Below, in pieces: positions 10,913 to 21,219 of a DNA stretch of 64,000 bases. This DNA comes from Cladocopium goreaui (taxonomy: Eukaryota; Sar; Dinophyceae; Suessiales; Symbiodiniaceae). The notes beneath the pieces are model-generated. The model worked only from the letters and a program-made list of their open reading frames with translations, was not told the DNA's origin and searched no databases. Each line of letters starts with the position of its first letter. Position 1 is the first letter of the stretch. Position numbers and translations under genes: made by a program. The stretch covers positions 273,501 through 337,500 of the forward strand of contig CAMXCT020005112.1 in assembly GCA_947184155.2 (NCBI GenBank), given 5' to 3'.

Positions 10913-11030
10913 AAGCCGGTAATTTAACATAGCTAGGAGAACAAAACATAATGTTAAATACAGTATATTAAAAACACATTCATTGGACTAAATTAGCAAT
11001 TTTCCAATGGCTATGCTAAATTTCTGGAGG
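10913..11030. mobile_element. Family A MITE, degraded copy
   Basis: GGTAATTTAACATAGCTA on the left, and GGCTATGCTAAATTTCTGGAGGG on the right in weakened form. Confidence 0.5.
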
Positions 11031-11092
11031 GTCATGGACTACTTTTACATTGTGCTCTGAGCAAAGAAACGCTGGAAAGTTGAGCAAAAATG

Positions 11093-11179
11093 TCAGTTGG
11101 ACTCCATTCTTTCGACAGCATCTTGGGGATTTGGGATGTCCAGCAGTACCCTGTCAGTTGGTAGGAGTTTCCCAGCTCG
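11093..11179 (-). CDS. Candidate terminal exon
   Basis: Open from CATTAG|CGA (11179) or from the AG|G site at 11150 (TGACAG|G) to a stop at 11093. Reads RAGKLLPTDRVLLDIPNPQD then AVERMESN. Good coding composition. No family recognised. Confidence 0.4.
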   Translation of the reverse strand, partial: RAGKLLPTDRVLLDIPNPQDAVERMESN

Positions 11180-11218
11180 CTAATGAGGTCTCAACATACT
11201 CCTGTATTTTAAAAAACA

Positions 11219-11332
11219 TACCCTCTGGTAATTTAACATAGCTATTGAAAATGGCCCAGTCGAAATAGTTGATTTTCCCATTACACATTAGGTGATTTTC
11301 CAGTTCGTTATGTAAACGTTTACCAGAGGGTA
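11219..11332. mobile_element. Family A MITE
   Basis: Intact ends. The right subterminal box is ACGTTTA and the left is ATTTAACATAG, so the two arms do not match there. Confidence 0.88.
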
Positions 11333-11413
11333 TTCTATGACTATCGCTTAAAGTTCTTGGAAATCCTGAACATGATCCCGTGGGTCCAGTCAGTTTCCCG
11401 AACTGGGCACATA

Positions 11414-11512
11414 TGGAGGTCTCCTAAAATGGAGGTGCCCCGAAATCATCCGTATTTTAAAAGGATTTTCCATCATAAAACATCCATTTTGCGGGGTACC
11501 GAAACCTCCATG
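11414..11512. mobile_element. Family E element
   Basis: GAGGTCTCCTAAAATGGAGG left and GGGGTACCGAAACCTCC right form inverted ends. Confidence 0.65.
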
Positions 11513-11601
11513 GATATTTCTATGGGCATCCGCCCTTGGCTGCCGCACGTCATCAACGGTGAAATGGCGAAGAGGAAAACCAGTTGCGTCGCCAATTTCA
11601 C

Positions 11602-11739
11602 CTGAGCAAAAAGCCAGCCGCCCAATGTTGCGATTGAAGCTGTGAACTGGTGAGTGATCTCAACAGGCAGCTCATTGATCGCGGACCGTTTGAAGTTGTT
11701 TGAACATGCGGAAAATTGATTCACATGTGCATTCATATG
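11602..11739 (-). CDS. Candidate exon (138 nt)
   Basis: From TGCTAG| to GCTCAG|GTGAAA, phase 0. Reads HMNAHVNQFSACSNNFKRSA, INELPVEITHQFTASIATLG, GWLFAQ. The donor is strong. The acceptor is AG|C. No family recognised. Confidence 0.4.
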
Positions 11740-12165
11740 CTAGCAGTTTTACAGGTGAAAACATGTTATAAAGCATGGAACTTAGGAAATACTATTTCCA
11801 TCTATTTCAGACAAACCCGTGTATAGCTAGAAGGGTCATGATTTTGAGGAACCCCGGTATCAACGAAATAATTTACTGTATTTAGTCTAATCATTGCCAA
11901 CTTTTTTGCAGAAACTCCGTAGAACCACAAAGAATCCAATCTATGGCTAGTTGTGGATCAAGATCCTCTGGTGAAAATGGTTGGGATGTTGACCGACGCA
12001 AATCATCTCGTTGCGATGTTGGAACTCCTCAAAATCAGTGGTGGCTCAAGTCATCCCAGGATCACTTTTCAATGGGGATCTAGTGGATATATTCAAACGT
12101 GGTTCGTGGATATCCCCATTGGGATCTATTGGTGGATATCCTCATCTACTACAGTAACAATAGAT

Positions 12166-12263
12166 CCCATGACGGATCCATGGTGCTGGTATATATGCTA
12201 ACATGACTGGGGTATATGGATGGGATCCATGTTACCATATATAACAGACATGGATCCTATGGG
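12166..12263. mobile_element. Family C element
   Basis: CCCATGACGGATCCATGG left, CATGGATCCTATGGG right. Same interior as the other two copies. Confidence 0.8.
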
Positions 12264-12299
12264 GATTGAAGTATCAAGGTGCCCATCTAGTGGGTGTAC

Positions 12300-12401
12300 C
12301 CAAAAATCAGTGCACTGCAGCGAGCTGGCTGGGTGCCCTTGGGTGCCCTGAAAGGGTGCCCGCGCCGTGTCTGCCGCAACGCCCCAAACCCATTCAGTGA
12401 C
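12300..12401 (-). CDS. Candidate exon (102 nt)
   Basis: Phase 0 from TCCCAG|GTC to TTTTGG|GTACAC. Reads VTEWVWGVAADTARAPFQGT, QGHPASSLQCTDFW. GC-rich island next to a family-C element. AG|G acceptor. No family recognised. Confidence 0.45.
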
Positions 12402-12947
12402 CTGGGAAGCCGTCAGGCGACCTGGGTAGGTACCACAGCCATTTTAAGTTGGCTAATCAATGTTGTTCGTCGTCAAAATGAACATGAACAAAAATAACAA
12501 ACCTGGATTGAACCAAGCAAAAGCATGGGGCTTTTACAAAAATGCAAAGGTGTAATTAACAGAAGAGGTTTATCCGGCGATCAGTATAACTCAACATCAC
12601 TGACATCAGTGTCAGGATATGATAATTGCAACATGTATAGCTCAACTTTCACTGACCTAGCCCGTCCGACCAAGGTTTTTTGTATATGAATTAAACATAG
12701 TCTGTGCTTCGCAAAAGGACAACATCCTGAATGTGTAGCTTACTCTTGGTGGAGATGGCTAGGGATCCCATATATATATAAATATATAAGGAAGTTTCAG
12801 AAAAGTTAGTCTTTTCAGATTTTGGTTCTTTGACGTTCTTTGGGTCAATGCTCAAGATGCCAAGTATCTATGAAAGTATATCATCTCCACAAACACTACC
12901 ATCAGAACATCATTGACCACAATCGTCAAAGTGCATCTTCAGTAAAC

Positions 12948-13049
12948 CGGTGAAGGGGGGTCCTTGTGGAAGTTTGTGAGCCTTTTGGTGCGCGTTTTTC
13001 CGCAAGTTTCTGACCCTACGACCACAAAACCATTAGTTTCAGCCTTCAC
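12948..13049 (-). CDS. Candidate exon (102 nt)
   Basis: Phase 0 from CCAAG|GTG to TCACCG|GTTTAC. Reads VKAETNGFVVVGSETCGKT, RTKRLTNFHKDPPSP. If the donor is not used it stops four codons later. AG|G acceptor. Also inside the 12.79-13.74-kb inverted-repeat unit, so it could be element-encoded. Confidence 0.42.
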
Positions 13050-13143
13050 CTTGGAACAAGTCTATATACACTTCCAGTAACGACACTTTTTAGGTGTCTC
13101 GTGCTGGACAAAAAATCCCAAACTATGTGCTCCTGAAAATTGG

Positions 13144-13222
13144 AGAGGGGCGGCGAGTTATTAAGGCTAGTGGGGGCGGCGAGCTGTTGAGGTCTTGGGG
13201 GGCGGCGAGCTCTTCCTAGAAG
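13144..13222. repeat. Triple direct repeat, about 26 bp
   Basis: GGGGCGGCGAG followed by TTATTAAGG, CTGTTGAGG or CTCTTCC, three times. Open on the minus strand (RRPPRPQQLAAPTS). Confidence 0.75.
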
Positions 13223-13508
13223 AGCTCTCCACTTCAAGTTCGATTTTTTCCCTGTACAGCGGACAGATCCCCAGTGAATGCGACTTAAAAACCTGGCTTC
13301 ACTCAAACTCCAAAATTGGTGGATCAATTTTCCATTTTGAGGTCATTGTCCATTTGGTTTTGGCATGTTCTGACCATTGATCAGGCTTCACTTGTCTCTT
13401 CACGCTTTCCATGTCTAAAATCCCCCAATTTGCTGGACACTCTCTCTAATTTAAATTGAGTTCAATTTGCAGCACAACTCGATTTGTCAGATCCCACATA
13501 GGTAATAC

Positions 13509-13573
13509 CACTTTGGAGATAAATAGGTACGAATTCCTGGGCCACAAATTCTGTTCTGGCGTTCGGTCGTTTC
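13509..13573 (-). CDS. Candidate exon
   Basis: Acceptor CACCAG|GAA, reads ETTERQNRICGPGIRTYLS then PK, donor AGTG|GTATTA. Lies inside the 12.79-13.74-kb inverted-repeat unit. Both other frames are partly open. Weak. Confidence 0.28.
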
Positions 13574-13946
13574 CTGGTGTTGTGTTTGATTTCTTCCAAA
13601 AGGCTTGAAACCAAAAGGTTGTGGTGCAAATTAATGAAGACAAAGGCTTCAGGATTCATCCAGCCAAACCCTTCCGGGAAACCAAAGAACCGGTTTATCT
13701 GAAAAGACTAACATTTCTGAAACGTCCAAAAATATATGAAAACGTGAGGAGAACATATCCATTTTTTTGGATTGCTATATCAACACAACCATTCTATACA
13801 TAGCGCATTTATAGTTACAGTTATATTATATAATATCTATGTGTGGTTGTGAGCAACATATTCATCAACATATATTGTTTAAAAATGTAGGCCCCAGAGG
13901 GGCCGCTAAGCATATATATATATATTCTGTTGTGGATCCCACAAAC

Positions 13947-14021
13947 CTTGGAGGACCATCCAACCGGCCAGCCGTAGCCGTCACTTCCAAGCTGTTTAAA
14001 ATTTATGGGACCGACGACGAC
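13947..14021 (-). CDS. Candidate exon (57 or 75 nt)
   Basis: Acceptor CCACAG|GTC, reads VVVGPINFKQLGSDGYGWP (VGWSSK). Two phase-0 donors are possible: CCG|GTTGGA at 13965 or AAG|GTTTGT at 13947. AG|G acceptor. No family recognised. Confidence 0.4.
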
Positions 14022-14364
14022 CTGTGGATTTACCACCCGGGCCCCAAGCTAGAAGTTGCCTGACAAAACCATCTACAGTACGTTATATTCTCTATAAACC
14101 CGTTATTGTTACTGCAGGTACCTAATCAACTAGCAACATTCTTTCCAATCTTTGGTTGGTTAAAATTCAAGTCAAATCCTGTTTATGTCCCATTATATCC
14201 CCATTGTGGCTGGATTGAAACCCCCAAGAACTTTATTCGGTAGAGATCCAAGTCCCTAGATTGTTCAATACCTGATGCTTAATAACTATAATCCCAGTAT
14301 AATCCCCACTCACACCAACTTCGACTTCAATTTCCGCGCTGATTCTACACTTCTCAGTAATGAC

Positions 14365-14432
14365 CTTGACATGGCAGGCCCTCTTCTGGGCGCAAAAGTA
14401 GGCTTCGATGCCCTGGGGGCACTTGCCATTCG
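14365..14432 (-). CDS. Exon with Cys-rich segment
   Basis: From ACGCTAG|CG to GTCAAG|GTCATT. Reads NGKCPQGIEAYFCAQKRACH then VK, with three Cys. Phase-compatible with the preceding exon. The three cysteines suggest a disulphide or metal-binding patch. No family recognised. Confidence 0.5.
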
Positions 14433-14472
14433 CTAGCGTGGTAACTATCAGTGAAAATGGGTAAAAATCAAC

Positions 14473-14793
14473 CGGCCGTCCTTGTCGGTGCGCTGCTGTG
14501 CTGCCATTGTGTGGCCGCAGGAGGAAGGAAACATGGATGAAACTGGTGTGCGGGCAAAGTATACCAGGTGATCAAACATTTGCCGGGGCCATATGGCATC
14601 GCGGAAAACGACCTCACCAAAGGTGTTCCTTCCTTGATGTAGCTGCATTGCGTCACCAAATCTTGTCCAAGCTCATGCCTTCGGAACACCTTGACACAAG
14701 CGTAAAGCGAATCTCTGTGAGACTTCGCTCGCACGTCCAAGCCCAGCTTGGTTGCCACTAGCTCCACCAAGCTGTCGGTGGCCAGTGATTCCA
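14473..14793 (-). CDS. Exon, unknown protein (321 nt)
   Basis: From AATAATAG|TG to GGCCG|GTTGAT. Segments: ESLATDSLVELVATKLGLDV, RAKSHRDSLYACVKVFRRHE, LGQDLVTQCSYIKEGTPL. It ends in one base (G) that combines with CG of the next exon to make Ala, so the phases match exactly. An internal GTGAGG after GTPL is an alternative donor. In the 3' half a second minus frame is also open. No domain recognised. Confidence 0.55.
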
Positions 14794-14864
14794 CTATTAT
14801 TTTGCATATATTCTCTAACTTGGTGGGAAAAAATCGTTGAACACCCCAGGAAAACTCTGGACAC

Positions 14865-14991
14865 CCCGCAACGGATCCGAATCTGCGGGTGCCGCACCTC
14901 GCTCATTGCGCGAAGTTCCACCTTCTGCACCAGATCTCGTTGTCGCAGGGTGTCATACAACGCCTGCGGTTCGATGGTGGGGGATTGAGCT
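14865..14991 (-). CDS. Candidate exon, unknown protein
   Basis: From GTTTGAG| to TGCGGG|GTGTCC, 42 codons: AQSPTIEPQALYDTLRQRDL, VQKVELRAMSEVRHPQIRIR. GC-rich, charged and helical. The frame stays open downstream, so the donor could be later. It precedes the 14.47-14.79-kb exon. Confidence 0.5.
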
Positions 14992-15159
14992 CTCAAACCA
15001 TGGTGATTCAATCGAGATATGCAAGCACCAATATGATATGGGTGTGAGGGAAAACGTAATTTAATGGGATATAATGGCACAGTGTTGACAGACTAATTGG
15101 GGAAATTGGAATGTCATGGGATATCATGTGATATCAATAACTGTATGTATATATATATA

Positions 15160-15265
15160 TACACCCCGTGGTAGACGAACATAACTATGGAAATTCACCA
15201 TTTTTAATGAGGAAACCAACTATAAATGGCAATGTTCAATAGCTATGTTAGTTTACCAGATGGTA
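15160..15265. mobile_element. Family A MITE
   Basis: Slightly mutated ends (ACCCCGTGGTAGACG, TTTACCAGATGGTA), next to the AT satellite. Confidence 0.8.
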
Positions 15266-15680
15266 TAATATATTATTTTATATTATATTTTATTTTACTA
15301 TATTATATTATATTATATTATATAATTTATAGTATATTATATGATATTATCTGATATTATATTATATTATATTATATTACATTATATTCTATTATATTAC
15401 ATTATATTACATTATATTACATTATATTACATTATATTATGTTATATTACATTATATTATATTATATATTGTATTATATTATATTATATTATTTATAATA
15501 TATTATATTATATTATATATAATATATTAAATTATTTATAATATATTATATTACATTATATATTATATATTATATATTATATAATATATAATATAGTATA
15601 TATTATATAATATAATATATTATATATTACATTATATTATATTATATTATATTGTGTTATATTATATTATATTATATATA
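15266..15680. repeat. AT-rich satellite (TATTATATTA)
   Basis: 415 bp almost purely A/T with TTACATTATA interruptions. The frames in it are not genes. Confidence 0.95.
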
Positions 15681-15689
15681 TGTAAATCA

Positions 15690-16520
15690 TATAGTGTCAC
15701 ATACATCTCAAGGATATGCATGTTGAGGCTACTCTCGCTAGCTGCCGCTCATTGTCACTTCTCATCTACACAACATCCTTGTTGTACAGCTGTTTAACGC
15801 AGGTTTGCCTTGCATGGCTAGTGGTCGTGCACAGCTAGGACACAACCGGTAGCCAGGGTCACCCGCTGGCTAGGATGTGAAGCTGCCCACTCAGCTTCAG
15901 ACCTGTCACGCGCGTCCCACCTGCTACTCCCTGTAACTCAGAGGTCAGAGGTCCCATGAAGTCCCTAAACTCTAGGCTCCCATAACCCACTCGCAGAGGA
16001 TGGCTTAAGAGCAGTAATTATGGAGCAGTCCATGATAGTCTATGTGAGAACCGGCCTTTTGACCGGGGAGTGGAGGGGTGGTACATAGATGGTCTGGGAC
16101 GGGGCTGGAACGGGTATGAAACGGGGTCTGGAACGACACCTGACTCCAGCACAGCATAGCACAGCACTACCACCGCAGCACATCTTTGTCAAAATTGGCA
16201 GTTTTGAGCGAGAGGTATAAAAGCAATTCTTAGACTGCCAGCTGGCAGCAGCCAAGCGCATCGCTACCATCAAACAGCACAGCTGTGCCACAGCCGGCAG
16301 CAACTGTGAGTGGTGCAGGCACCGACCTGCCACAGGTTGAGAGGGAGGGAGGGTCACAAGCAATCCATTCTTACCTACCAACGCACAGCAAAGTAGGTAG
16401 CAGCTCCAAGTGCAGCACAGACTTGCCAACACAATCACAGGGCTGGGGCATAGTAAACGCATTCTTGCATGTATGCGCTGATGTATGTATGTGCGCTCAT
16501 GCATGTGCATTCACATGTTG
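15690..16520. other. GC-rich island, status unknown
   Basis: Non-repetitive GC-rich stretch, open on both strands (minus 16040-16510, plus 16285-16521). It contains GGTATAAAAGC at about 16212-16222. A plus-strand exon is conceivable (TTCTTAG|AC to CAACT|GTGAGT, including AAAKRIATIKQH). Unresolved. Confidence 0.35.
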
Positions 16521-16539
16521 AATCAGATTCCACGTGTTC

Positions 16540-16700
16540 AAATATATATATAAATATTATTATATATGTAGACGTGTAGTGTATGTATATGTATATATAT
16601 ATTTATTTATTTATGTGTGTGAACACATATATACGTGCGTATATATTTATATATATATATGTATACATATATATATATGTATCATAACGTCTAGATAGGA
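16540..16700. repeat. AT/GT microsatellite
   Basis: TATATATGTA-type sequence. Confidence 0.9.
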
Positions 16701-16907
16701 GATATGGAACAGAGGTATGCAACATTATGGGACAGATCCTTCAAACAGATATGGAAATTCCGGACTTTATAGTTTGACTTGCACCCATTTGCGGAACTTT
16801 CCTGAATTATTCCGATATCCAAGGCACGAATTTCCTTCACATTTCCGCCCTTGTCGGGGTGTGATTCTTTTGCTCTTTTGCGATAGGCCTTCTCCTCAGT
16901 ATGGGAC

Positions 16908-17042
16908 CCTGCAGGAAGGTTATCCAGTCATCCTGCAGATCATGCTTCCCACCAAGATGCTTGCCGAGGTGGGCGAACTCGAAGTCGTACTGTTGACGAG
17001 TACCTGCATTCACGAGAGTGTCCTTCGCCTCCAAAACCGCGC
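16908..17042 (-). CDS. J-domain (DnaJ) helix III/IV exon
   Basis: 135 nt from GCTAAG|GC to CTGCAGG|GTCCCA. Reads AVLEAKDTLVNAGTRQQYD then FEFAHLGKHLGGKH, DLQDDWITFLQ. The first part matches the end of a J domain (usual pattern 'EAYETLSDPEKRRQYD'), the part after the HPD motif that contacts Hsp70 partners. The HPD-bearing exon should lie at higher coordinates and was not found. The acceptor is AG|G. Identification rests on this short motif. Confidence 0.55.
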
Positions 17043-17159
17043 CTTAGCTAGAGAAGCATGTCCATGTATGAATTGCCATATGGCTGTGAATCAAAATTGT
17101 GTATGGAATGTTCCGTGGTGTTCCAGACGTATGGAACGTGATGACATGTAGGCTGTACA

Positions 17160-18390
17160 TAAGTTTAAAAGAAATAAGTAAATAAACAAATATATATATA
17201 TAATAACAAAAAACAATAATAATAAGAATAATAATAACAATATATATATATACTAATATTTTTTTTTAAAAAATGTATATAGTAATAAATATATATATAT
17301 AAATAAATAAAATATAAAATATATTATAATATATTGTAATATATCAAATTATATTATATTATGTTATTATATATTATATTATATTATATTATATTTTATA
17401 CATTATATTATATTATATTATATTTTATATATATGGGAACATATATAATCAACTATATCCAGTGCGTGTGTGTGTGTGATCTGTGTGTGTCTGCAAAAAA
17501 AACAAAATGGACAATTAGAAACAATGAAAATGTTTCCATTTCCTAAGTACTGACCTACTCCTAACATGATAACTAGGTCCAAAACCAAACCAGGATTTCG
17601 TTCTTGAGATATCTAATATTAAAGGGAAGGGTTTACTGTAACGGTTCTCATCCTAAGAAACAAAATTGGAAATAAACATATGGGCAACTTCTAAACCCAA
17701 GTGGTTAAGGACTGATTTCCAACACGATCAATCATGTTGGATGAATACCATTACCATCTGGAGACATATCCAAATTGATTAACTACGATCAAGGCATGTC
17801 GTTGGTAATACCATCATATATCCCATTGACATCCTCATGTTTTTTTTAACGTTTTTGTTGTTATTTTCTATTGTATCTTTTCGACGATCCACTTTTTGCT
17901 GGCCAATTCACTTTGTTTCCATGTTTTTCTCATATTAGTTGCGATCTTTACATGCGAGATCACAAAAGAATGACAAACTGACAAACCCATTTTTTTTGCA
18001 TTTGGTTTATCCCCATTGTGTTTACATTAACCACGGTTGATGCATTCACGATTAAATTCACAATTGAACTAAATCCAAACACATGCATTTCAATCAAATG
18101 AAAATTCCCATTCCTGAGAATCGAATCAAACATTCTGGTGAAATTCCGAAATTGTTTTTGGACAATACATCACCCTAGCCTTTTTTCTGTCTGATGCTTA
18201 GTAGGGAATGGGGGAATGGCCCATCCAAACCATTAACACTCATCCAATTCCCTCATTCCCTACTAAGCACAAGTAAATTTATAATTACATGGTTAATGTA
18301 ATCCCATTAGACATCATTAAACTATCAGTTATTCAACTTACACGTTGTTTTGGAACACTCCAGATCACCCCAGTCGTTTTTGTTCCCCCG
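17160..18390. other. AT-rich stretch, no gene seen
   Basis: TA/TTA microsatellites to 17460, then AT-rich unique sequence. It contains the hairpin at 18195-18269. Confidence 0.7.
18195..18269. repeat. Hairpin, about 23-bp arms
   Basis: TGCTTAGTAGGGAATG and GGGGAAT on the left pair with ATTCCCTCATTCCC and TACTAAGCA on the right. Confidence 0.85.
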
Positions 18391-18397
18391 GTGGTAC

Positions 18398-18466
18398 CTG
18401 GTCTTGTGACAACAAATGTTCGAACATCGCGATGCGCAACTCGGTGTTTTGCCGCTCGCGCATGGC
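18398..18466 (-). CDS. Candidate exon, coiled-coil-like
   Basis: Acceptor CGCCAG|GCC, donor GACCAG|GTACCA, phase 0, 23 codons: AMRERQNTELRIAMFEHLL then SQDQ. A charged amphipathic helix. Upstream (in minus order) of the J-domain exon, and could belong to the same gene. Confidence 0.45.
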
Positions 18467-18571
18467 CTGGCGCTAGGAAGAGATTCAGCGGTTGAACCGA
18501 GCACAGCCGCCATAGGTGTCACCGGCCCAGGCCAAATAATGATATCATGACGGGACTTGGAACCAGTGAAA

Positions 18572-18676
18572 AATGGAGGTTTCCATAAATGGGGGTATTC
18601 CAAAGTAGGATGGTTTATATTGGAAAACCCAACTAAAATGGATGATTTGGGGGTACCCCTATTTTAGGAAACCCTC
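18572..18676. mobile_element. Family E element
   Basis: GGAGGTTTCCATAAATGGGG left, GTACCCCTATTTTAGGAAAC right. Confidence 0.7.
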
Positions 18677-19179
18677 AAATGGCGATTCAATGCAAATAAA
18701 GAACACATGACATATTGGACAACTCAAGGATTTTAGTCTTTTACCATCAAGAATTGGGAGGTAATGGGGTCTAATGGGACTTTAAGAGAACAATAATACA
18801 ATGTGGGGTTCCCAATCGATAGATTTCGGTTTCTTGGAATAACTCCGACATCTGTTGGAATTCGACTTTTTAGTGGGGAGTGGCACTTTGTTTGCATAAA
18901 ATAATCATTATATATATATCATTAGTTAAATATGATTATTATTCTCTATTTATGGGTTGGTTTTCTAAATGTTTGGTTCCAATATCCAGAGGTATATACT
19001 CGTGGAAAGTTCATATACCCCAACAACTCGAAACACCTTGGTTTGGCGGGTCCACATGCCTTCTTGGCTGTTACTTGGAACACTAGGGGATGGAAAAGGA
19101 ATGAAGGGTTGGTATAGGTGGGTGATTATCAAACGCGTCAGAAAACAACAGCAGCATCAGCATCAGCAACAACAACCAC

Positions 19180-19500
19180 AACCACAACCACAACCACCAC
19201 AACCACCACAACAACCACAAACACAAACACAAACACACACAAACACAAACACAACACACACAAAAACAAACGCACACAAACACAAACACACGCACACACA
19301 CAAACACACACACAAACACAACAAACACAAGAAACAAAACAAACACAACAAACACAACAAACACACCAAACACAACAAACACGACAAACACACCAAACAC
19401 AACAAACACAACAAACACAAACACAACAAACACAACAAACACAACAAACACAACAAAGACAACCAGCACAACCAGCACAACCAGCACAACCAGCACAGCC
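19180..19500. repeat. A/C-only microsatellite
   Basis: About 320 bp of CAA/CACAA/ACC words with almost no G or T on the plus strand. The long frames here (up to 178 codons) are artefacts. Confidence 0.95.
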
Positions 19501-19805
19501 CATAATAATTAATAATTACAGGATATTATTGTTATAGGGGTAACTGTGAAATTCAAACCTCTAAATTCAAAGGCTGGAAGTGAAAGCAGGGCTCGACAAG
19601 ATTATTTTACGATTGTACTGGATGTGACCCTTTTGGGGTCTCATGTTAATCATTCAGTGGGATAATGTTTCCATATGTTTCCGATGGATCCATGGTGAAT
19701 TGGATGCTGTTTGGGATGTCAAGGGTCATGAAAGGGGCAACACAAATCCGTAGGGTTTGGATGCGTGGTAAGCAAATCTACTTATATACAGCTCTCCAAA
19801 ACACA

Positions 19806-19906
19806 TACCATCTAGTTATTTAACATAGCCATGGAAAATCACAATGTTTAATAGGTAAACCATCTATAATTGGGTCATTTTCCATGTTGAATATAACCAA
19901 AGGGTA
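19806..19906. mobile_element. Family A MITE, GTTATTT subtype
   Basis: TACCATCTAGTTATTTAACATAGCC left end, in mutated form. Right end ATAACCAAAGGGTA. Confidence 0.75.
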
Positions 19907-20192
19907 CAAGTAAATCTATATACTGCATGCTGTAACTGAATGGTTCGATACTCAGTGTGGGAATGGTGAGAAAAACTTGTTCCCTCTAGGCCAAATCAAA
20001 ATTGCTGTTGCATAGCTGGATGTTCATCCCCTCACATACGGTATTGTAGATTTCAACCCCATGAAATGGGACAAATGTTTGATTTCATGGTGATTTTTTA
20101 GATACCTGCATGTTTTTGGTTGGTGTATATGCTACCCTTTAAAAGTCGAGATCTAAAGTATCCATCCAATCGGTTTCCAATCAGCATGCTAC

Positions 20193-20318
20193 CCGCAAGA
20201 AAAAGGAAACTCCAAGGCTGGTTTTGCGGCTGAGCCATGTTGAGCTCATCACTTTGGATCACAATGAAACAATCAATCTGGTGTCGTGACGTGCCCAGAG
20301 CACACGCACTAATTGTGT
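20193..20318 (-). CDS. Candidate exon
   Basis: Between TCCTAG|AC and TGCGG|GTAGCA, 41 codons: TISACALGTSRHQIDCFIVI, QSDELNMAQPQNQPWSFLFL. The frame is open beyond both ends (20098-20385). The acceptor is AG|A. No family recognised. Confidence 0.38.
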
Positions 20319-20649
20319 CTAGGAGAAGGCCACAGCAATCTTTAGTTTTTGCAGAACGGCTTTGGGACGCAATTGGATCTGTCAATTCCGAATATTTTCA
20401 TGTTGCATGGTCTTCAACTGAACATTGAATGGTTTCAGGACCAAGTTCGATTTTGGTTCTTCAACAGACATAAACCAGAGCTTCCGAAACTAACTTTTGG
20501 ATTCAAGAATTTGATGCATCTTTTCGGTTTGACATGAGTATAGTGAAAGAATGATCATTTTGAGCAGGTCATGAACCGTTCGACATGCAGCATGCGTATC
20601 TGCCACAGATGTGTGAAACCTTTAGTTATCTAACAGCAACAAACTTAGC

Positions 20650-20805
20650 AGTGTGTAGCAAGAAGTGTGCTTGCAAGTGCATGAGGGCATCCCAGAGCGT
20701 AGCATGAAGTGTGCCTGCAAGTGCAAGAGAAGATCCCGGAGCTAAGCATGACGTGTGTGTGTGTGAAACTGTGCCAGAGAAGATCCCAGAGTGTAGCATG
20801 AACTT
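20650..20805. repeat. Imperfect tandem repeat, about 47 bp
   Basis: TAGCAWGAAGTGTGCYTGCA, AGTGCA, AGATCCCRGAGC, three to four times. Confidence 0.75.
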
Positions 20806-20915
20806 AAATATATGAGTTCCATGATAGGTCCAAACCCGTTGTTTTCTATGCGTTTCTCAGGTCAGTATTCGCACCCGCAGGTGAGCTACGTTCAAGGAAG
20901 GAAAGAGAATCACAC

Positions 20916-21154
20916 CTGCCGAAGCCCCTGACCTGCCTGCGCCTGGCTCACCATTGCGGAACTTTGGTTTGAAGTCATAAGGGTCTGGTTTCGCCCTCTG
21001 TAGCTTTACAATGTGCCCGCTCGCTCTTGCGATGACCCACTGCAATGCGTTGCAAGCAGAAAGTTGGGCCGCCCACCATTTCCGATCTTCCTGCCATTTC
21101 CCAACGGCAATAGCTGCGACATTTTTGAACAAAACCAAGGTCTTGTAGAAGGCG
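20916..21154 (-). CDS. Candidate exon, unknown protein
   Basis: 79 codons between GCCAG|C and GGCAG|GTGTGA. An internal AG|G start at GGCAG|GAAGAT is possible. Segments: FYKTLVLFKNVAAIAVGKW, QEDRKWWAAQLSACNALQW, VIARASGHIVKLQRAKPDP, YDFKPKFRNGEPGAGRSG. Codon-like composition. The downstream end is confidently a GT donor. No domain recognised. Confidence 0.5.
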
Positions 21155-21219
21155 CTGGCATGTTGAAATTGACATGAACGCTACCCGAACCCATCCCCAC
21201 CCGCATAACAAAAACGCAT

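Larger units (their letters stand above)
12786..13735. mobile_element. Inverted-repeat unit of about 950 bp
   Basis: TTTCAGAAAAGTTAGTCTTT at 12795-12814 recurs inverted at about 13698-13719 (AAAGACTAACATTTCTGAAA). The match extends to about 45 bp. Contains two candidate exons and a triple repeat. Confidence 0.5.

Noticed and set aside
12035-12055. GGCTCAAG resembling the 3' end of the dinoflagellate spliced leader
   Set aside because: The preceding CCATTTT part of the leader is absent. Only 8 bp match.
18969-19537. Open frames of up to 178 codons (His/Lys/Thr/Gln or Val/Cys repeats)
   Set aside because: All lie in the A/C microsatellite. Every frame on both strands is open because the sequence lacks stop-codon composition.
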